Shown here: positions 36,999-47,993 of the stretch, one piece after another
How positions within the stretch are numbered: position 1 is the first letter of the stretch
How the letters are laid out: each line of letters begins with the position of its first letter
From: Enterobacter sp. EA-1
Lineage (GTDB): Bacteria > Pseudomonadota > Gammaproteobacteria > Enterobacterales > Enterobacteriaceae
Direction: 5' to 3'
NCBI GenBank assembly: GCA_002886105.1
Contig: CP025776.1
Coordinates: forward strand, 3,100,001 to 3,164,000
DNA length: 64,000 nucleotides
Made by a program: the position numbers and the translations under genes
The notes under the pieces: generated by a model
What the model saw: only the letters and a program-made list of their open reading frames with translations
Told to the model about the DNA's origin: nothing
Database searches by the model: none

Positions 36999-38140
36999 AT
37001 GAATATTTCCCGCAGCTGGCGCTAACTCTGCTGGCGTCAGTTAGCGCCAGTGCACAGGAAGAGTGGCAAACACAAGGCGTTGTCGAGGGTAATCTGCCTG
37101 CTGGCTGGCAGACGCTGAAAACGCAGATGCGTTACCCCGATTCCTCGGGTTATCCGGGAAATATAACAATTTCCCGCAATGGCGTGCCCACAGCCGCCAG
37201 TTATTTCGCAACGCGCTACTCACCCCAAATGCCACAAAACCTTTTGCCCCCCACACGATTACCAGAGAGGATCGTGGCAGCTATACCGCCGAAAAGCTGG
37301 CGATAACAATCACTGATGACAATCGCATCGCCGCACTGCTACTCATGCCCAAAACGCACCCCTGCCATCGTATTGCTTCCACGATCACGGGTCAAAATTT
37401 GATATTGGCAAAGAGAAGGTGATCCGCCCCTCGGGGTGATGCAGAAAAACTGGCCAGCGCGCAGGCCCTGGGCCGACAAATTCTTCAGCGGTAAATTTAT
37501 TGGCGATGAACTGGCGAAGCGCGGTTATGCAGTGATTGCTATTGACAGCCCCGGCTGGGGGCGATCGCGGTCCAATGGTCTACGAGCAGCAACAGGCGCT
37601 GGCAAGCAATTATTTTAACCTTGGCCGCTCACTGGCTGGAGAAGTGGCTTATGAAGATATGCGCACGGTGGATTTTATCGCCTCTCATCCGCAGGTGGAC
37701 AACCAGCATATCGGCGTGGTGGGATTTTCTATGGGCGGCTTCCGCGCATGGCAACTGGCGGCGCTGAGCGATAAGGTCGCCGCGACGGCCGTGATTTCAT
37801 GGTTTGGCACCTACAATGGCCTGATGCAGCCACGGAATAATGTTCTGCGCGGGCAATCTGCCTTTTTACATGTTGCATCCCGGCATGCCGTCGCATATGG
37901 ACATTCCCGATATCGCCAGCATCGCCGCGCCGAAACCCATGCTGATTTATAGCGGCGGCAAAGACAAACTGTTCCCGGCTGAAGCCGTGCAGGAAGCGTT
38001 CGCAAAGTGGAGAAGGTCTGGTCATCGCAAAACGCCGCAGACAAACTGGTCACAAAAACCCCGGCCAGAACTGGGGCACGTTTTCTACCGAACAGCAGGA
38101 TGAGGTTTTTCCGTGGCTGGATAAATGGCTGAAACCCTAA
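36999..38140 (+). CDS. Exported alpha/beta hydrolase (dienelactone-hydrolase-like), accessory
   Basis: Not present between yceF and rluC in E. coli. A start at 36999 behind AAAGGAGAGG gives a signal peptide (LALTLLASVSASA) once a break near 37013 is repaired. The fold is shown by YAVIAIDSPGWG-like strand text, the nucleophile elbow VGFSMGGFRAWQLAAL (about 37723), a probable catalytic Asp in YSGGKDKLFP (about 37960) and His in ELGHVF (about 38070), ending WLDKWLKP. About 380 residues. Breaks lie near 37205, 37355, 37430, 37555, 37855 and 38015. The substrate is unknown. It is likely periplasmic and may act on an ester or peptide. Confidence 0.8.
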
Positions 38141-39129
38141 CCAGTAGTGTTCCCCTCTCCGGACGAGAGGGGAAATATCATTCTGGCATTACGCAGGACT
38201 TGCAGGCAGTGCTTGAGTGCATTATCCAGCGGTGCTTCAATGCGCAGCGTTTCGCCCGTGTGCGGGTGGGTAAACTTAAGCGCGGCTGCATGCAGAAACA
38301 GGCGTGACAAACCCGTTGACGCCAGTTGCTTGTCAAATTCACGGTCGCCATAACGATCGTCAAAAGCAATAGGATGCCCTGCATGTTGCGTATGCACGAC
38401 ACGGATCTGGTGCGTCCTGCCCGTCACCGGACTGCAGCGCACCAGCGTGGCGAACGCATAGCGCTCTTCCACTTTAAAGCGGGTTTCCGAAGGCTTGCCT
38501 TCACTGTTCACACGCACAATGCGCTCACCGCTTTGCAGGATATTTTTCAGTAACGGCGCCTGCACCACTTTGACATGGGACTGCCATTGCCCGCGCACCA
38601 GCGCCGTAATCTTTTGCATATCCTTGCCGCGCAGCTGTTCATGAAGGGAACGCAGCGCTGAGCGTTTTTGCCACCAGCAGCACACCCGAGGTGTCGCGAT
38701 CGAGACGATGCACCAGTTCAAGGAACCGCGCCTCAGGACGCAACGCCCGTAGCCCTTCGATCACGCCAAAACTCAAACCGCTGCCGCCATGCACTGCCGT
38801 GCCGGAAGGTTTGTTCAGCACCGAGGATATGATCGTCTTCGTAGAGAATGACTTCGCTTAACTGGGCGACTTTCTGCAGATGCGGCGAAACGGCCTCTTC
38901 TTCTTTCTCCGCCACGCGTACTGGCGGAATGCGCACTTCATCACCGGCTTCCAGTTTGTACTCCGGTTTAATGCGTTTTTTGTTCACCCGCACTTCGCCT
39001 TTACGCAAAATGCGATAGATCATGCTTTTGGCACACCTTTTAGTTGGGTGCGCAAAAATTATCGATACGTTGCCCCGCTTCGTCAGCGGAAATGGCAACA
39101 AATTTTACGGATGGTGTCTCAGTTTTCAT
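38137..39129 (-). CDS. rluC: RluC, 23S rRNA pseudouridine synthase (955/2504/2580)
   Basis: It has an S4 RNA-binding domain ([20 protein letters not shown]) and an RluA-type catalytic domain with [15 protein letters not shown], the Asp being the nucleophile. [15 protein letters not shown] and [17 protein letters not shown] follow. The start at 39129 gives [19 protein letters not shown]. Breaks lie near 39060, 38820, 38665 and 38395. The reading frame runs to 38137, past the usual end LRNAR, possibly because of an indel near the stop. It converges with the hydrolase gene, the two stops overlapping by 4 bases. Confidence 0.93.
38149..38174. terminator. Hairpin at the hydrolase/rluC junction
   Basis: TTCCCCTCTC and GAGAGGGGAA are inverse copies around a short loop, located between the two converging stops. 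Neither side has a strong T run. Confidence 0.5.
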
Positions 39130-39700
39130 GGGTGGCGATTCTAAATAGCCCTGGATGATTAGCGCCACTCATTTTTATATGCTTATATTTACCTTTGAGC
39201 CTGGCTTGCTCCGTTTTACAGTTGATTCGGCGGTTATTAAACCGATCCATAGTCAAAGGTGAAAAAACTGTGAGTAACCGGGTGATAAATGGTAAAAGTC
39301 AGCTTGCTATAACAGGGTTCGCAAGGAATAATGTTGCCGTTTTCCGTGTTGAATTTTGCTAAAACAAGTAAATGAGCGGAATGACCAGTTTTGCCTGTCC
39401 GATCATACACGCAGCAATGGCGTAAGACGTATTGAGCTTTCAGGCAGTTAGCGGGCTGCGGGTTGCAGTCCTTACCGGTAGATGGAATCTTCTCTGGAGA
39501 GTTTTTCCCGGTGCTGTTCCCCTGATAATTGCGCTGTTTTTCCACAGGAAATACAGGCAGCCGACACACTGCGCCTCTTAAGCGAACGACAACCGTGAGG
39601 TTGGCGACGTGAATAGTCACGAGGCCATCGGTTCTCCCCCGGAAAGGCGTCATCATGCCCGCAGCTTAGTCGTCAATGTAAGAATAATGAGTAAGTTACG
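39130..39700. promoter_or_regulatory. rne long 5' leader and rluC/rne divergent region
   Basis: About 570 bases separate the rluC and rne starts. In E. coli the rne leader is about 360 bases and holds structured elements through which RNase E controls its own mRNA. The equivalent region here is 39340-39700. The rne start has no strong ribosome-binding site (GTAAGTTACG before ATG). No named element was mapped with confidence. Confidence 0.6.
39237..39656 (-). CDS. yceQ: YceQ-like open frame antisense to the rne leader (doubtful gene)
   Basis: An uninterrupted 139-codon frame starting [20 protein letters not shown] and containing [20 protein letters not shown]. It matches the position and apparent text of E. 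coli YceQ (DUF2655). E. coli yceQ overlaps the rne promoter and leader, and its apparent essentiality is usually explained by that overlap. Conservation of the leader DNA may be the real reason this frame persists. Confidence 0.4.
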   Translation of the reverse strand: MMTPFRGRTDGLVTIHVANLTVVVRLRGAVCRLPVFPVEKQRNYQGNSTGKNSPEKIPSTGKDCNPQPANCLKAQYVLRHCCVYDRTGKTGHSAHLLVLAKFNTENGNIIPCEPCYSKLTFTIYHPVTHSFFTFDYGSV

Positions 39701-42700
39701 ATGAAAGAATGTTAATCAACGCAACTCAGCAGGAAGAGTTGCGTGTCGCCCTTGTTGATGGGCAGCGCCTGTACGACCTGGATATCGAAAGCCCGGGCCA
39801 CGAACAGAAAAAGCGAACATCTACAAAGGCAAAATCACCCGCATTGAACCGAGCCTTGAAGCTGCATTTGTTGATTACGGAGCTGAGCGCCACGGTTTTC
39901 TCCCTCTAAAAGAAATCGCCCGCGAATACTTCCCTGCCAGCTACAACGCCCATGGCCGTCCGAACATCAAAGATGTGCTGCGTGAAGGTCAGGAAGTCAT
40001 TGTTCAGATCGATAAAGAAGAGCGCGGCAACAAAGGCGCGGCGCTTACCACCTTTATCAGCCTTGCTGGCAGCTACCCGGTATTGATGCCAAATAACCCG
40101 CGTGCGGTGGTATCTCCGTCGCATTGAAGGCGACGACCGTACCGAGTTGAAAGAAGCGCTGTCCAGTCTGGAACTGCCGGATGGCATGGGTCTGATTGTC
40201 CGTACCGCTGGCGTGGGCAAATCCGCCGACGCGCTGCAGTGGGATCTGAGCTTCCGTCTGAAACACTGGGAAGCCATCCAGAAAGCCGCAGAAAGCCGCC
40301 CGGCGCCGTTCCTGATCCATCAGGAAAGCAACGTAATTGTGCGCGCTTTCCGCGATTACCTGCGCCAGGACATCGGCGAAATCCTGATCGATAACCCGAA
40401 AGTGCTTGAGCTGGCTCGCCAGCATATCTCCGCGCTGGGTCGTCCGGATTTCAGTAGCAAAATCAAACTGTACACCGGTGAAATCCCGCTGTTCAGCCAC
40501 TATCAGATTGAGTCGCAGATCGAGTCTGCTTTCCAGCGTGAAGTGCGCCTGCCTTCCGGCGGCTCTATTGTTATTGATACGACCGAAGCACTGACCGCCA
40601 TCGACATCAACTCCGCTCGCGCAACCCGCGGCGGCGATATCGAAGAGACGGCGTTTAACACCAACCCTCGGAAGCGGCGGATGAAATTGCCCGTCAGTTG
40701 CGCTTGCGCGACCTTGGCGGTCTGATTGTTATCGACTTCATCGACATGACGCCAGTTCGTCACCAGCGCGCGGTGGAAAACCGTCTGCGTGAAGCGGTGC
40801 GTCAGGACCGTGCGCGTATCCAAATCAGCCATATTTCCCGCTTCGGTCTGCTGGAGATGTCCCGCCAGCGTCTGAGTCCGTCGCTTGGCGAGTCCAGCCA
40901 TCATGTTTGCCCGCGCTGCAGCGGTACCGGCACCATTCGTGACAACGAATCCTTGTCGCTGTCTATTCTGCGTTTGATTGAAGAAGAAGCGCTGAAAGAA
41001 AACACGCAGGAAGTGCATGCTATCGTTCCGGTGCAGGTTGCCTCTTACCTGTTGAACGAAAAACGCGCCGCCGTCAGCGCGATCGAAGCCCGTCAGGGTG
41101 GCGTACGCTGCGTGATCGTTCCGAACGATCAGATGGAAACCCCGCACTACTCCGTACTGCGCGTGCGTAAAGGTGAAGAGACCCCGACCCTGGAGCTACC
41201 TGCTGCCGAAACTGCATGAGGAAGCGATGGCGTTGCCGTCTGAGGAAGAAGTGCCCGAACGTAAGCGTCCGGAACAACCGGCGCTGGCCACCTTTGTCAT
41301 GCCGGATGTGCCGCCAGTACCGCAAGCGCCTGCGGCTACGCCTGTTGCCACCGCACAGCCAGCCTCCGTTGCCGCACCGGCTACACCGGGTCTGCTGGGC
41401 CGTTTCTTCCTCCGCACTGAAAGGCCTGTTTGCCGGCGAAGCCGCGCCAGCATCGGTTGGAAGTGGAAAGAAGAAGAGAAGAAAAAACGAGGGCGAGAAA
41501 CAAGAACGCCAGCAGGATCGTCGTAAATCCCGTCAGGGCAACCGTCGCGATCGTAATGAGCGCCGTGATTCCCGCGGTGAAGGCAATGAAGCGCGTGAAG
41601 GCCGTGACAACCGCGAAGGTCGCGAAGAAAATCGCCGCAATCGCCGTGAAAAATCACCGCAGAATGCCGAAGCCCGCGAAGTTCGCCAGCCAGTTGCCGC
41701 AGAAGACGCTGATAAAGCAAAACCGCGCGACGAGCAGCAACCGCGCCGCGAACGCAATCGCCGCCGTAATGATGACAAACGTCAGGCGCAGCAGGATGTG
41801 AAAGAGCTGAACCACGACGAACAAACTGCACCGGAAACGGAACAGGAAGAGCGTGTACAGACGATGCCGCGCCGTAAGCAGCGTCAACTGAACCAGAAAG
41901 TGCGTATTGGCGAGCAGAATGCAGAAGCCGTTGTTGAAAAGGCAACGGTCCAGGATGCACCGGCACAACGCACTGAACTGGCGAAAGTCGATCTGCCTGC
42001 CGTTGCAGACAGTGCCATCGCACAGGAACAGGATGAGAACGGAGACGCACGAGAAAACGCGATGCCGCGCCGCTCACGTCGTTCCCCGCGCCATCTGCGC
42101 GTCAGCGGTCAACGTCGCCGCCGCTACCGCGATGAGCGCTACCCGCTGCAGTCCGCTATGCCTTTAACCGTTGCCTGCGCATCGCCGGAAATGGCTTCCA
42201 GGTAAAGTGTGGATCAGCTACCCGGTTGCGCGCCCGCAGGACGAGCAGCAGGTTCAGGATAGCGAAGTGGAGCTGAATAGCGCCGCTGAGAGCAGGATCT
42301 CGCCCGGCCATCGCCGAAGCGCAACTGGTCTCCAGCCAGCCGACTGAAGTGGTAGAAGCGCCTGCACCGGTTGAAACGGCCGAAGCTGAAACCGTTGAAC
42401 CAGTGATGGCTGAACCGCAAACGCCGGTTGAAGCGCCTGAGCCTGTTGTCGTTGAAACCACGCATCCGGAAGTGATTGGAAACCCCGGTAGAGGATCAGC
42501 CGCAACTGCTTGCTGAGGAAGATCGTACCGTGGCTGGAAGCAGTGGTTGAGGAGGTGCAGCCTGCACAACCTGCAGTGGTTGCCGAGCCTGTGGCTGAAA
42601 CCGCCGCAGAAGAAGTAACGGAAGAAACCGCGACGCCGGTTATTGAAGCGCCGGTCGTTACTGCTGCCACAGCACCAGTTGCTGCGCCGGTGGCGCGTAA

Positions 42701-42875
42701 GGTCGCCACTGCACCAATGACCAAAGCGCCTGCGCCAGCCTATGTGCCGGAAGCACCGCGTCATAGCGATTGGGTACGTCCGGACTTCGGATTTGCAGGT
42801 AAAGGATCGGCAGGCGGTCACAGCGCCACGCACTCTGCTACCGCGCCGGCAACAAAACCGCCGTCAGTCGACTAA
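39701..42875 (+). CDS. rne: Rne, ribonuclease E
   Basis: The essential endoribonuclease and degradosome scaffold. The N-terminal half carries the S1 domain ([22 protein letters not shown]), 5' sensor, catalytic residues in [15 protein letters not shown] and the Zn-link CPRCSGTG (about 40912). The C-terminal half is disordered: arginine-rich RNA-binding stretches ([19 protein letters not shown]), then a long Glu/Val/Pro-rich segment and a PNPase-binding-type end ([19 protein letters not shown]). About 1058 residues. Frame breaks lie near 39715, 39815, 40120, 40670, 41215, 41415, 42205, 42295, 42480 and 42530. Confidence 0.95.
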
Positions 42876-42888
42876 CCTGACTGACAGT

Positions 42889-42916
42889 AAAAGCCGACCT
42901 CCGGGTCGGCTTTTTT
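42889..42916. terminator. Bidirectional terminator between rne and the LysR gene
   Basis: AAAAGCCGACC-TCCGG-GGTCGGCTTTTTT, an 11-bp stem with T run on the plus strand and A run giving T on the minus strand. Confidence 0.88.
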
Positions 42917-43853
42917 ATGCCCGATGCGCTGGCTGACGCATACCGCCCAGCCCCCGGCATCACTTCCCGCATCAGTTGCAGAAACTTGCGTAACCGTGCG
43001 GGATAATAACGTGCCCACGGATAAACCAGATGCACCGGCAATGGTGCTGCCTGCCACTCCGGCAACAGCGCCACCAGCTTACCGGCACGAATTTCTTCTT
43101 CCACCGCCCAACTGGAGATCACCGCCACTCCCAGCCCTGCAATGGCGGTGTTACGCGCCGCATACAGACTGTCTGTATAAAGCCGGGGAAATCGCCACCT
43201 GCTCCGTCTCGCCGTTGAGCTGATGTGTAAGATGGATTTCGTGCTGGTAAAAGTATTCAGCGCTATCCACGGTAATAGGGAGAGCTGTTGTGGCGTTTCT
43301 ATTGCGGGAAAACGCGCAAGCACTGCGGGCGCCGCCACCAGACTGCGAGGCACTTCTGCCAGCAACACCGACACGGTCGCCGGGTCAACTTCAGCCCCGA
43401 CGCGAATGGCACAATCGATATTTGCACTGAGGAAATCCACCGTTTTATCGTTAAGCATCCACTCTACCGATAGCTGTGGATGGCGTTCCGGTGAATTGCG
43501 TTAACGGCCCCAGCAATTGTTCCTGACCAAACGCATGCGGCGCACGTACCCGTAATATTCCCACCGGTTCATCGTCCGACTGACTCCAGCTCATCCTCCA
43601 GTGCGACCCATGCGTCCGTCACGCGTTTCGCATGCTGATAGCAGCGTTCTCCATCATCCGTGAGCTTCATCGCATGGGTGGTACGCAGCAGCAGTTTTAC
43701 GCCAAGCAGGCTTTCCAGCGACTGCAAACGTCGGCTCACTGTCGCTTGTGTGGTGTCCAGCTGACGCGCCGCTGCCGACAGCGATCCCGCCTCAACGATA
43801 CGGATAAACGTCCGCATCAGATCCACTCTATCTATACGCTCTTGCCGTTTCAT
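42915..43853 (-). CDS. LysR-family transcriptional regulator, accessory
   Basis: An N-terminal winged helix-turn-helix (MRTFIRIVEAGSLSAAARQL, TQATVSRRLQSLESLLGVKL) is followed by a LysR substrate-binding domain (DCAIRVGAEVDPATVSVLLA, AARNTAIAGLGVAVISSW). The stop at 42915 assumes one extra G in a G run near 42955; otherwise the frame runs to 42838 through the terminator. Other breaks lie near 43575, 43500, 43240 and 43180. It is divergent from the MFS gene and absent from this place in E. coli. It probably controls the transporter (inference). Confidence 0.87.
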
Positions 43854-43864
43854 AACAATCACTT

Positions 43865-43957
43865 TTATACGTTACGCGTATAACCGTTTTACCACTCCGC
43901 TGACTACCGCGCTATACCGGGATAAGCAAAATGTGCCCACACCGTAGCTTAGCTACG
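43865..43957. promoter_or_regulatory. Two inverted repeats in the LysR/MFS divergent promoter region
   Basis: TTATACG-TTACG-CGTATAA at 43865-43883 and CGTAGCT-T-AGCTACG at 43943-43957 are perfect inverted repeats. Both are plausible regulator sites. The first lies beside the LysR start, suiting autoregulation. Confidence 0.55.
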
Positions 43958-43994
43958 CACAGGTTAAAACACACCGTTTCTGGGGAACCATCAT

Positions 43995-45229
43995 ATGAAC
44001 CGTCATTCTCTTTCGACAGATGCTGTTGGCTGGGTCATTTTCGCCCTCGCGCTCGGCGCAGGATTCAGCGTTGCGGCAATCTACTATTCGCAGCCGCTGT
44101 TACCGCTGATGGGCAGCGACCTGCATCTTACAATCAACGGGATGGGGCTGGTCCCCACGCTGACCTGCAGGTTACGCGCTGGGGATCCTGTTTCTGCTGC
44201 CGCTGGGCGACCGCCATGATCGCCGCCGTCTGATCCTGTTCAAAAGCGCGGCACTGGCGCTGTTATTGCTGGCATGCAGTCTGACCAGCCACCTTCCCTC
44301 TCTGCTGATTGTCAGCCTGCTGTTAGGCATGGCAGCCACCATGGCGCAAGATATCGTTCCTGCTGCCGCGATCCTCGCACCTGCGGGGAAACAGGGGAAA
44401 ATGGTTGGTACGGTAATGACGGGTCTGCTGCTCGGTATCCTGCTTTCCAGAACCGTCAGTGGTTTTGTTGGCGCGGCATTTGGCTGGCGCGTGATGTACC
44501 AGATGGCAGCCGTTAGCATTGCGCTGATTGGTATCCTGATGTGGTCCGTGCTGCCGCGTTTCGCCACGCACTCAACGCTGAGTTACCCGGCGCTGATGAA
44601 ATCCATGGCGCACCTGTGGCAACGCTATCCATCACTGCGTCGTGCAGCCATGGCGCAGGGATTTCTTTCTGTCGCTTTTAGCGCGTTCTGGTCAACCCTT
44701 GCGCTGATGCTGCTGGAAAATATCAACTAGGTAGCGCTGTCGCCGGTACTTTCGGTATCGCAGGTGCGGCTGGCGCACTGGCCGCACCGCTGGCTGGCGG
44801 ACTTGCAGACAAAGTGGGCGCAGAGAAAGTGACACAATTGGGTGCGGGTCTGGTGACGGTTTCTTTTGCCCTGATGTTCCTGCTGCCCGTTCTGCCCCCG
44901 CACGGCCAACTGATCCTGATTGCGTTGTCTGCCGTCGGTTTTGATCTGGGTCTGCAATCCAGCCCCGGCTGCCCACCAGAACCCTGGTTTACGGTCTCGA
45001 GCCGCAAGCGCGTGGTCGGCTGAATGCGCTGCTGTTTACTGGCGTGTTTATTGGCATGGCGGCAGGCTCTGCACTGGGCAGCAAACTCTACTCCGTCGCC
45101 TCATGGCAGGGTGTGGTCGTGTTGGCAACTCTGTCCGGGCTCATCGCACTGGCTATCCGCCTCATCGATGCCCGCCAGATGCAGCAAGCTGAACAAAAGC
45201 ATAAACGAAAAAAGCCCGCTCCGGGGTGA
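43995..45229 (+). CDS. MFS transporter (YnfM/drug-efflux-like), accessory
   Basis: A 12-helix major facilitator protein of about 411 residues. It starts MNRHSLSTDAVGWVIFALAL; the loop 2-3 signature reads LFLLPLGDRHDRRRLILFK after repair, and the second half has PLAGGLADKVGAEKV. It resembles the YnfM/aromatic-compound efflux group, but the substrate cannot be told. Breaks lie at about 44175, 44715 (one T of TT missing) and 44975. Its 3' end overlaps the flgL terminator on the other strand. Confidence 0.87.
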
Positions 45230-45239
45230 TGGAGCGGGC
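45208..45239 (-). terminator. flgL terminator, embedded in the 3' end of the MFS gene
   Basis: GCCCGCTCC at 45214-45222 pairs with GGAGCGGGC at 45231-45239. The minus strand then reads TTTTTTCG. It overlaps the last codons of the opposing transporter gene. Confidence 0.85.
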
Positions 45240-45284
45240 ATAGCGAACATGCCCCAGTTTCCAGACATGTCCAAAATGAAAACG

Positions 45285-46256
45285 TTACTTATTGAGCTGG
45301 AACAGCGACATCCCCCGCATATCACTAAACGCCTTGTAAGACGCCTGCAATGCAGCCTGTTGCATGGTGTAAGACGAAATTACTTCGTTCCAGTCTACAT
45401 CGATCAAATCACTCGACTGTTGCTTCAGACCCAGCGCACGGTCGTCGCCCAGCGAATCAAGACTTTCCAGTTCGTTCAACTGCGTACCCAGCTCAGCGCG
45501 TACGGTAGAGACGTTGTTCAGGGAGTTACCGAGACCGCGACTGGTTTTATCCACGACTGCTTGTGCTGCCGCTTTCGCCGTTTCATCACCCGCGACCGGG
45601 GTTTTCAGCGCGGCAACCGCCGTATCCAGCATTTTGAACAAGTCCGTTTCGGACGTACCCGGCAAACCCGTTGACGGATCGGTCGGCTCTGGCGTGGCGT
45701 TGCTGCTGATATGGTTAAAGACCTGATCGCCGGTATGTGCAATCACCATGGTGCGAGACGCATCCACTTGCTGGCTGATTGCTTGCGTACCCCCGCTGTA
45801 GGTCGCCGTTGCCGAATCATACGGAGCAGACTCCGTCTTGTAGCCCGCGAAAATATAGCGACCGTTACCGTCAGTGCTGTTAGCGAGGTTCAGCAACTGA
45901 TCGCGATAGCCCTGCAATTCTGTCGCCAGAGAAGCGCGGTCATCGTCGCTAAGCGAGCCGCTGCCCGCTTTCACGATAGTGCTTTGCGCGCCCTGGATTG
46001 CCGTGGTCACCTGTTGCAGCACGCTCTCTTCCAGCGACACTTTCTGCGTGGCGAACGTACGTGCGGTGGCATACTGCGTGTTCTGCGCCTGCGCCTGAGA
46101 GATCACCACAGCCTGCGAGGCGGCAATCGGATCATCAGACGGGCGGTTAACGCGCTGACCGGTGGACATTTGCTCACCGTACGCCAGCCATTTACTCTGC
46201 GCGTTGGTTACTCCGCGCATATTTTGTTCGTACATCATTTGAGTACTGATACGCAT
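45285..46256 (-). CDS. flgL: FlgL, hook-filament junction protein (HAP3)
   Basis: An intact 323-residue protein. The N-terminus MRISTQMMYEQNMRGVTNAQ and the C-terminal coiled-coil end QASYKAFSDMRGMSLFQLNK are flagellin-like regions that pack in the filament axis. The middle domain carries GNGRYIFAGYKTESAP. It lies 14 bases downstream of flgK, and both are expected from the sigma-28 promoter at 47961-47987. Confidence 0.96.
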   Translation of the reverse strand: MRISTQMMYEQNMRGVTNAQSKWLAYGEQMSTGQRVNRPSDDPIAASQAVVISQAQAQNTQYATARTFATQKVSLEESVLQQVTTAIQGAQSTIVKAGSGSLSDDDRASLATELQGYRDQLLNLANSTDGNGRYIFAGYKTESAPYDSATATYSGGTQAISQQVDASRTMVIAHTGDQVFNHISSNATPEPTDPSTGLPGTSETDLFKMLDTAVAALKTPVAGDETAKAAAQAVVDKTSRGLGNSLNNVSTVRAELGTQLNELESLDSLGDDRALGLKQQSSDLIDVDWNEVISSYTMQQAALQASYKAFSDMRGMSLFQLNK

Positions 46257-46270
46257 TGCTCACCCCTTAC

Positions 46271-47918
46271 TTAGCGTATTTCCAGCAGCGCATTAAAGAG
46301 CGTGCTTGCGGTCTGAAGAACCTGCGCGTTTGCCAGATAATATTGCTGATAACGTTGCAGGTTGCCGTACTCTTCATCGAGGTTAACCCCGGAGATCGAC
46401 TGTTGCTGGTTGCTCAGTTGCGTTACCACGTTAGTCTGCGTCGTACTGCTGGTTTTCAGCGTCGAGGTTTTGTTACCTACATCGCTCACCAGCGTGGCAT
46501 AAGCATCGTTAAAGGTTTTATTACCGCCGACTTTCTTGGCGCTTTGCAGATCCAGTAACGCCCCGGCCATTGCGGTTATCGCTCGCACCGTCACCGGAAA
46601 CAGACGCCATCGCAATTTTCGACTCGTCGGTAATGGCCACGCTCATATTCACAATCGCGTTGCTCACCGGCTTAACAGTAAAGCTGTCGTTCGCCGCGGC
46701 AGTGCCACTCACGCTGACTTTAAGACCGTCAAAGTTCAACGAACCATCGGTGGAATCCGGCGTGACAGTGAACGAGGTATTGTTGGACAGACGCGTCACA
46801 TTCCAGTTGCTGCCATCGTAAACCACTTTGTAGTCCGTCGCCTGAACGGCCGTGCTGTCGCTGACGGTTGGCGTCAATGCGGCGGTGCCGGTGTTTTTGG
46901 TATTGCTTAAGGCAGACGGCGCACCAATGGTAAAGAAGTTGGTGCCCTGTACTCCGTCGGAGTCGTAACCCTGAGTGTGCTGTTGGTTAAACGCATCAGC
47001 AAATGACAATGCCAGTTGCCCCAGCGTGTTACGAGTCTGATCCAGATCCTGTGAGCGGAAGGCCAACAGACCGCCCAGCGAACCGGTAGTAATCAGTTTT
47101 TCCGGAATCTCAACATTCCCGGCGGTGTTGTCGACATAGGCAACCGTGGTACGGGATGCATCGGCGCTGGAAGCCACTGCCGCCAGTTGGCGAGAGTTAC
47201 TGCCCTGCACCAGAGTGTATCCGTTAGCCATCGTCAGGTTATAGGTGTTACCGTCCTGCACGCTAACTTCTACGCCGACAACTTTATTCAGCTCGCTGAC
47301 CAACTGATCACGCTGATCGAGCAAATCATTCGGCGATGCACCCGCGCCAACACCGGTCAGACGGGAAATCTGATCGTTAAGCGAAGCGATCTGTTTGGTG
47401 TAGTTGTTGATCTGGTCAACGCTTGAGCTGATAGACAGGTTAACCTGTTTATCCCCGGTCGCGCAGATACTGGTCAGCGACCTTAAACTGGTTAACCAGC
47501 GCATCGCCTTTGCCCAGCAAAGCCCTCGGCGCGCTGCCGGATCCTCGGCATTGCTCACCAGCGTTTGCAGACTGGAGAAAAAGCCTTGCAGACTGGTCGA
47601 AAGCGTATTGGTGGTGCCGGAGAGCACATCATCAATTTTGACATCTGCTCATAGCGCGTCGTCAGTCCGCTGCTCTGGTTTTGCGCAGCACGCAGTTGGT
47701 TGGTAATAAAGGCATCATACTCACGCTGAACACCAGAGACATACACACCATTGCCAACCCATCCGCCAGCACCCAGTGTACTGTTCGCCGATGAAAGCAC
47801 CGTCGTCTGACGGGTATATCCAGCCACGTTATAGCTGGCGATGTTGTTGCTAGAGGTATTAAGCGCTGCCTCGGGCTGCAGCGAGCCCACTCATGGCGCT
47901 ATTAATCAAACTGGACAT
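46271..47918 (-). CDS. flgK: FlgK, hook-filament junction protein (HAP1)
   Basis: The first junction protein on the hook. It starts MSSLINSAMSG, then the axial motif ALNTSSNNIASYNVAGYTRQ, and ends YYLANAQVLQTASTLFNALLEIR. The central variable domain is intact (PNDLLDQRDQLVSELNKVVG). Breaks lie near 47885, 47640, 47525, 47465 and 46570. About 548 residues, as in E. coli (547). Confidence 0.96.
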
Positions 47919-47960
47919 GGAGGTTCCTTATACACTTTCAGACATGAGTCCTGTTGACGA

Positions 47961-47987
47961 TTATCGGCAACCCAGAGCGAAACTTGA
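47961..47987 (-). promoter_or_regulatory. Sigma-28 (FliA) promoter of flgKL
   Basis: The minus strand reads TCAAGTTT, an 11-base spacer, then GCCGATAA, close to the FliA consensus TAAAGTTT-N11-GCCGATAA. It is 43 bases upstream of the flgK start. Confidence 0.8.
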
Positions 47988-47993
47988 GATATT

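Noticed and set aside
41500-42870. Repetitive, low-complexity Arg-rich and Glu/Val/Pro-rich coding as a possible tandem repeat or adhesin
   Set aside because: It is the normal disordered C-terminal half of RNase E.
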